A stretch of DNA of 64,000 nt from Elysia crispata (taxonomy: Eukaryota; Mollusca; Gastropoda; Plakobranchidae). Each line of letters begins with the position of its first letter. Within the stretch, counting starts at the first letter, position 1. The stretch is taken from the NCBI GenBank assembly GCA_033675545.1, contig JAWDGP010003874.1, positions 747,501 through 811,500 on the forward strand. The letters run 5' to 3'. Positions 61,201 through 64,000 of this stretch are shown piece by piece. Made by a program: the position numbers and the translations under genes. The notes below the pieces were generated by a model. That model was not told where the DNA came from. It searched no databases and saw only the letters and a program-made list of their open reading frames with translations.

Positions 61201-64000
61201 TATGACTTTTTGTTACTTGAGATTTGTAAAAAACGTTTTATGAATTTTTTTGCACTTAAATTGAATACTTTGCTTAGTATAAAAGGAATGTAAATTATCT
61301 TTGACCAGGGAAGACTCAGAAGCTACTGAGATTGAAGGAGAGGAAGAAGAGGAAGAGGAGGAGGAGATCAATTCTGAAGACTCAGACTCTGGTGCCTGGA
61401 AGCCGAAGAAAACTTGGTACAACAGCAGATCAACCAGAAGACCCAAGAAATCTCGCTTTGGTATGTCAATGCTAATCAGAGCTTAAGACTTTATTGCAAA
61501 ATATTTTTTCCATGAACTTAAGAGGAAATTGATATCAACAATTTTTTCATTATTTACGATTTTTTACCTTGCTGCTGTCCACCACTCACATCTGGGCTTG
61601 GCTGAGAGAAAAATCGAAAGTAGTTAAGAGCAAGGGTGGGCCCTGAGACCGGTATTAAAAGGCCTCTTGGAGATATTGTTCTCTTTTAAATGCCGTTTTG
61701 GGAGGCAATGGACTGTGACTAAGATAAGCAACCAGTTTCACTTTCTTCCTTTGATTTGATGAAGGTCATGCAAACCCTTCATCTCCATTCTCACAGTCAG
61801 TACTGTGGTAAAATTAAAACTTGTTTTCCACCCTTGCAACTTAACATTGTCATCCAATTGTTTGCTATCATTTCACCGTTTCCATTTTTTTCTCTCCTGA
61901 TTTAAACCAATGCAAACATTCTTAGTTTTCTTAGTGAGTTCCAAAATATAAAGCTAAATGTTTAATGCTACAGGCAAACTGGGATCTCAAGTGGCCTCTG
62001 GACTGGCTCTTCTAATAAATCGGTTTGGGAATATCCAGGTAGATTCTTCGCGACAACTAAAATAGAAAGCCTGGAAAGATGTGTCCTGTTCTATGCCTAA
62101 ATTAGAAAAATTTGGTTTTATTTTCATTGCAAATCCAATTTTTCATCATATGAATGGTTGATCTTATTAACTGAAGATATCTCACCCCATTTACATTACT
62201 TTAAAAACTCGAAAATATATTTCTTCATTTTGAATCCGTCTCTCCTGAACTCATAAAAACAATAAAACAGTTCAGAGCTGCCAACCTTTTGCCAAAAAAA
62301 GTATATTTGTATGCATTTTTATGAATTGTAAGAATTTATGCCATTTTGTGAATTGTGTGAGTTTTCGGTTGGTAGCATCTTTTTTCTTCCCATACATGCT
62401 CTCCTAAGAACTGCACAGAAGAGTTTTATAAGTGGTAACTCGTGCTATAATTAGTGCAAGAACAAAATAAATTCTCCAGGTGGCGCCCAGCCATCCAGGA
62501 TTAAGGTAGTGTGCTCTCTGGCTCTGCCTCCTAATAACCACTCAATTAATCTAGTATACAGCAAAGTTTTTATCAGCTTAAGATGTAGATTGAGGCCTTT
62601 ATTGTTATTGTGTGTTTTATAAACACAGAAATCAAACTTTTTGCCTGCTTGTATTCTCTTTTTTTTTTTTTTAAATATGAAATTAAATACAAGTATAGGT
62701 GGATAGATGAGAAAGATAAATGGAAAGACAGAGAAAAAGAGAGGACAGAGCAACAAAGAGAGAGGAAGGGAGAGAGACTATTGAGCTTTCAAAGAAGATC
62801 CATCTAAATCTTCCCTTGCAAGAGACTTTATTCTCCCCCCCCCACACACACACACACATTCGCAATTAAGAGTTATTACCCTTATCCCAGTAGATCCAAG
62901 GTTATTGTGGATTTAGTTTCACCAGTAGGGAACGATTTATAATAACAATAGCCAATTCCAAGCAAAACTCAAGTATCTTTAGCCATGAAAAACTGATGGA
63001 TGACTGTTATAAAAAAGTCAGATAGGTACAAACTTTAGTGTTAGTAGTTTTAAAATTGCAATTGTACAGCTCTTTGAAAGACCTCATTTTTTTGTGCTGT
63101 TTCTTTGTTTTCAGTTGTGGAGGATGATGATTATGACAGTGATGAGAATGCTTCAAAACGAAGATCCACTCGCAACTCTAATCGAGGGCGTATCCTCTAC
63201 AATGACTGGGGCTCAGAAGATGAGACAGAAGAGGAAGAGGCAAGCTTTACAGATTACAGCTCTGAGGACTCTAGAAGGGCAAGAAAAGCAGCCAAGAAGA
63301 AAGTTTCAACTTCTGCAAAGAAGGCTAAGGAGATACAAGGTAAAGCTGATGAGGGGAGCCAGTCAGACAGTTCAATCAATAGAAAGAGAAGGATATTGAG
63401 GAAGCTGGTCAAGAAAAGACGCAATGATGAAACTGACACAGAGGACACTGAGGACAGTGGTGAAGGATGTGGTAACAGAAAAAAGAAAGCCGACAAGTCT
63501 GATAGTGATTTTACATTAGAGGAGGATGGGAGTAGTGGCGACTCTGAAGAATCTCCTAAATTCAAGAAAAAGAATGTTTTACGATCATCTGATGAAGATG
63601 AAGAGGATCAAGAACAGGAGAAGATTGGGCATGAGCAGGAGAAGGAAAATGCAGAAGAAGGGGATATGCAAGGGCAGTCTATTACTGCTGTATCAAAGAA
63701 ACAAAAATCAACCAAGGGGAAGAAGAGAGGAGAAACCCCATCAAAAGCAGCTGCAAAGACAACAATAGAAACTGATGCATGCGTTCCTGGCAAGGTGAGG
63801 AGAGTAAGTGGTTCAGATATAGATAGCAGTGGGACAAGTGCTGTAGCTGTCACACCTGCACCTATCACAGAGGTTGCAGGAAAAAGAAGGCAACCTGCTC
63901 GCAAGGGCAGAGGTAAGACCACAGAGGTTTCAGAAATTTTAGCCACAGGACAAACAAATGCAGAGAGTTCATCAAAAGAGACCACTAAAAGGAGTGGGAG
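37134..64000 (+). CDS. RSF1: RSF1 (remodeling and spacing factor 1), 16 exons, truncated by window edge
   Basis: RSF1 is the histone-binding subunit of the RSF complex, paired with an ISWI-type ATPase (SMARCA5/SNF2H in human), and is linked to nucleosome spacing and H2A-ubiquitin binding (family knowledge). Sixteen exons join in one frame to about 2216 codons at the right edge, already longer than human RSF1 (1441). Domains in order are a DDT/WHIM-like N terminus (residues about 13-209), a 1200-residue Lys/Glu-rich region, RG-rich blocks, and a C4HC3 PHD finger at 1555-1599 (C1555, C1558, C1570, C1573, H1578, C1581, C1596, C1599). The conserved post-PHD block [20 protein letters not shown] and acidic/basic repeats follow. 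The ATG has A at -3 and G at +4, with in-frame TAG at 37119-37121. All introns are GT-AG except the one after exon 7. The 3' end lies beyond the window. Confidence 0.95.
37371..37645. repeat. TAGATC hexamer-rich cluster, RSF1 intron 1
   Basis: Tandem TAGATC units at 37371-37396 and many scattered TCTAGATC/AGATCTAG elements to 37636. Similar motifs appear at 8737-8811 and 41588-41672. Confidence 0.8.
38585..38945 (-). mobile_element. piggyBac DNA transposase relic in RSF1 intron 1
   Basis: The minus-strand frame from 38945 reads [17 protein letters not shown] and then [14 protein letters not shown] and NNKIYKI, which fit the piggyBac pattern of Trp-rich entry, a RF.AIM..FH motif and the (L/I)YKI motif. 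A second frame continues [20 protein letters not shown] and then GPKLYM, matching the region around the first catalytic Asp (piggyBac DE-x-GRxS-FxxY...GIKxY). Glu replaces that Asp here, and a frameshift and stops are present. Ends and TTAA target sites were not identified. It is inactive. Confidence 0.65.
39690..40430 (-). mobile_element. Decayed coding relic of unknown family, RSF1 intron 1
   Basis: Minus-strand codons give scattered protein-like blocks such as [40 protein letters not shown] and GEWVLVTYH, separated by several breaks. They resemble accessory proteins of invertebrate mobile elements, but I cannot name the family. It is broken and probably old. It may belong with the piggyBac relic next to it, or be separate. 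Confidence 0.4.
41565..41768 (-). other. Acidic open stretch with TAGATC motifs, RSF1 intron 1
   Basis: A 67-codon open stretch on the minus strand is rich in Asp/Glu/Ser partly because it contains TAGATC-type repeats that read LDL. It could be part of the relic below it or a chance frame. No function is assigned. Confidence 0.25.
42100..42194 (+). CDS. RSF1: RSF1 exon 2 (residues 50-81)
   Basis: It encodes [20 protein letters not shown], matching human HLKLMRKIGKSVTADRWEK. It ends in phase 0. Confidence 0.95.
42497..42589 (+). CDS. RSF1: RSF1 exon 3 (residues 82-112)
   Basis: It encodes [20 protein letters not shown] and then ISTKLRILK, corresponding to human CQEFNSTWAWEMEKKGYLEM. It is phase 0 at both ends. 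Confidence 0.93.
42891..43019 (+). CDS. RSF1: RSF1 exon 4 (residues 113-155), WHIM-like
   Basis: It encodes [20 protein letters not shown] and then [19 protein letters not shown]. The LLECQFD and PIGRDKDG..YWY blocks are RSF1/WHIM hallmarks. It is phase 0 at both ends. Confidence 0.96.
43816..43892 (+). CDS. RSF1: RSF1 exon 5 (residues 156-180)
   Basis: It encodes [20 protein letters not shown] and then WQLICR, matching human DQDHNVRMYIEEQDDQDGSS. It ends in phase 2. Confidence 0.94.
45025..45110 (+). CDS. RSF1: RSF1 exon 6 (residues 181-209)
   Basis: It encodes [20 protein letters not shown] and onward, matching human RNELAETLALLKAQI. It ends in phase 1 before gtcagt. Confidence 0.92.
46400..49977 (+). 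CDS. RSF1: RSF1 exon 7, 3578 bp (residues 210-1402), low-complexity Lys/Glu/Ser-rich
   Basis: The frame is open for 1192 codons from the acceptor at 46398-46399. Composition is dominated by Lys, Glu, Ser, Asp and Asn with few hydrophobics, so it is probably disordered. Several psi-K-x-E SUMO-type motifs cluster near its start (K234, K264, K272, K315). The last about 90 residues become Arg/Gly-rich with RGRGR AT-hook-like motifs. The frame runs on past 49977 to a stop at 50059-50061, but those codons look intronic; AAG|GCAAGC at 49975-49983 fits a GC donor and restores frame to exon 8. Read-through into the intron would give a short alternative C terminus. Confidence 0.92.
49978..51641 (+). 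other. RSF1: GC-AG intron of RSF1 (intron 7)
   Basis: The donor is AAG|GCAAGC and the acceptor is TTTGTTTACAG. The phase-0 join reads EKRAK-KKKPDSS. No GT donor nearby in this region preserves the frame. Confidence 0.75.
50870..51125. repeat. Dispersed repeat copy A, RSF1 intron 7
   Basis: This copy is clearly related to 54780-55033. Shared elements in order are AGTATCAACCTGTG, TATAAAACT.GGCAATAT, TCGAGATTTGTATTG, CAAGATATTGGT and TTCTCTCCATCTTCA. The family is unknown. Confidence 0.8.
51642..52056 (+). CDS. RSF1: RSF1 exon 8 (residues 1403-1540), RG-rich then acidic
   Basis: It begins [15 protein letters not shown], then carries the RG block [17 protein letters not shown], a [14 protein letters not shown] basic patch and a long Glu run ahead of the PHD finger. 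It ends in phase 1 before gtgaga. Confidence 0.92.
52427..52503 (+). CDS. RSF1: RSF1 exon 9 (residues 1541-1566), PHD first half
   Basis: It encodes [16 protein letters not shown], matching human DDEPCKKCGLPNHPEL. It supplies zinc ligands C1555 and C1558. It ends in phase 0. Confidence 0.96.
53558..53662 (+). CDS. RSF1: RSF1 exon 10 (residues 1567-1601), PHD second half
   Basis: It encodes [20 protein letters not shown] and then [13 protein letters not shown]. The six remaining zinc ligands are all present. It is phase 0 at both ends. Confidence 0.97.
53955..54140. other. GC-rich island inside AT-rich RSF1 intron 10
   Basis: A sharply bounded GC-richer patch contains CTGGATCATCTGGTCCAGC, itself an imperfect palindrome. 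It could be a short interspersed element insertion. No tRNA-like A/B box pair was confirmed. Confidence 0.3.
54780..55033. repeat. Dispersed repeat copy B, RSF1 intron 10
   Basis: Same orientation and element order as copy A at 50870-51125, with diverged spacers. No coding capacity was seen in either copy. Confidence 0.8.
56097..56176 (+). CDS. RSF1: RSF1 exon 11 (residues 1602-1627)
   Basis: It encodes [20 protein letters not shown] and KDRLNKR, the charged helix after the PHD (human LCEKLEEQLQDLDVALKKKE). It ends in phase 2. Confidence 0.93.
56689..56743 (+). CDS. RSF1: RSF1 exon 12 (residues 1628-1646), 55 bp
   Basis: This very short exon encodes [18 protein letters not shown], matching human KERLVYVGISIENIIPPQ. 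The acceptor follows gatccag and the donor is gtaagt. Confidence 0.94.
57970..58441 (+). CDS. RSF1: RSF1 exon 13 (residues 1647-1803)
   Basis: An acidic segment is followed by a strongly basic segment and then [20 protein letters not shown] and NAIEDD, matching human STRTRKCISYRFDEFDEAID. It ends in phase 1. Confidence 0.95.
59546..59747 (+). CDS. RSF1: RSF1 exon 14 (residues 1804-1870)
   Basis: It encodes [20 protein letters not shown], where human has a GKDISTI repeat, then a basic patch and [15 protein letters not shown], like human EEESEDEFKIS. It ends in phase 2. Confidence 0.93.
59875..59932. repeat. 29-bp tandem duplication, RSF1 intron 14
   Basis: CAGTAT(T/C)AAGTTAGAGAG(T/C)ATCTAGGAG occurs twice in direct contact. 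Confidence 0.9.
61309..61460 (+). CDS. RSF1: RSF1 exon 15 (residues 1871-1921)
   Basis: A Glu run is followed by [20 protein letters not shown]. Similarity to vertebrate RSF1 is compositional, but frame and phases (2 in, 1 out) join cleanly to both neighbours. Confidence 0.85.
63115..64000 (+). CDS. RSF1: RSF1 exon 16 (from residue 1922), continues past window
   Basis: It encodes [20 protein letters not shown] and [17 protein letters not shown], corresponding to human RRSRRNQKRQINYKEDSESD, then long alternating acidic and Lys/Arg-rich stretches. No stop or obvious donor is seen before the window ends. Confidence 0.9.

Noticed and set aside
62450-62560. GC-richer patch with an open antisense reading in RSF1 intron 15
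   Set aside because: Looks like a possible interspersed repeat fragment, but no second copy or domain could be shown.

Overview
This is animal nuclear DNA carrying two multi-exon genes, both on the + strand. The species cannot be named from the window. Introns are long and AT-rich, and there are many microsatellites ((GA)n/(CT)n, (TTC)n, (TAC)n, (AAT)n, (TA)n). The protein sequences are animal-like but clearly not vertebrate. I infer a lophotrochozoan, most likely a mollusc, with modest confidence. No prokaryotic, organellar or CRISPR signal was seen.

Layout. Positions 1-3330 are upstream DNA dominated by two microsatellite blocks. INTS6, subunit 6 of the Integrator complex, runs from 3568 to 21691. 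It has 19 coding exons that join in one frame to 925 codons and stop, so it looks complete and functional. A GC-richer promoter-like stretch precedes its ATG, and a long 3' flank with candidate poly(A) signals follows. Positions about 23020-37130 are a gene-poor spacer with microsatellites, a 30-bp minisatellite, a LINE reverse-transcriptase relic and a possible zinc-finger relic. RSF1, the histone-binding subunit of the RSF/ISWI chromatin remodeler, begins at 37134 and runs off the right edge. Sixteen coding exons are visible, about 2216 codons so far.

Functional relationship. INTS6 acts in Integrator/PP2A, which attenuates RNA polymerase II and processes snRNA. RSF1 partners the ISWI ATPase to space nucleosomes. 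Both are nuclear and transcription-related, but nothing here shows that they work together; they are tandem neighbours with about 15 kb between coding ends.

Most unusual features. RSF1 has a single 3578-bp exon coding for a Lys/Glu/Ser-rich low-complexity region that makes the protein much longer than vertebrate RSF1. A non-canonical GC-AG intron directly follows that exon. Other points are a minisatellite with a hairpin in every unit, a piggyBac relic and a second decayed coding relic in RSF1 intron 1, and a pair of diverged dispersed-repeat copies in RSF1 introns 7 and 10. No clearly new biological system was found.
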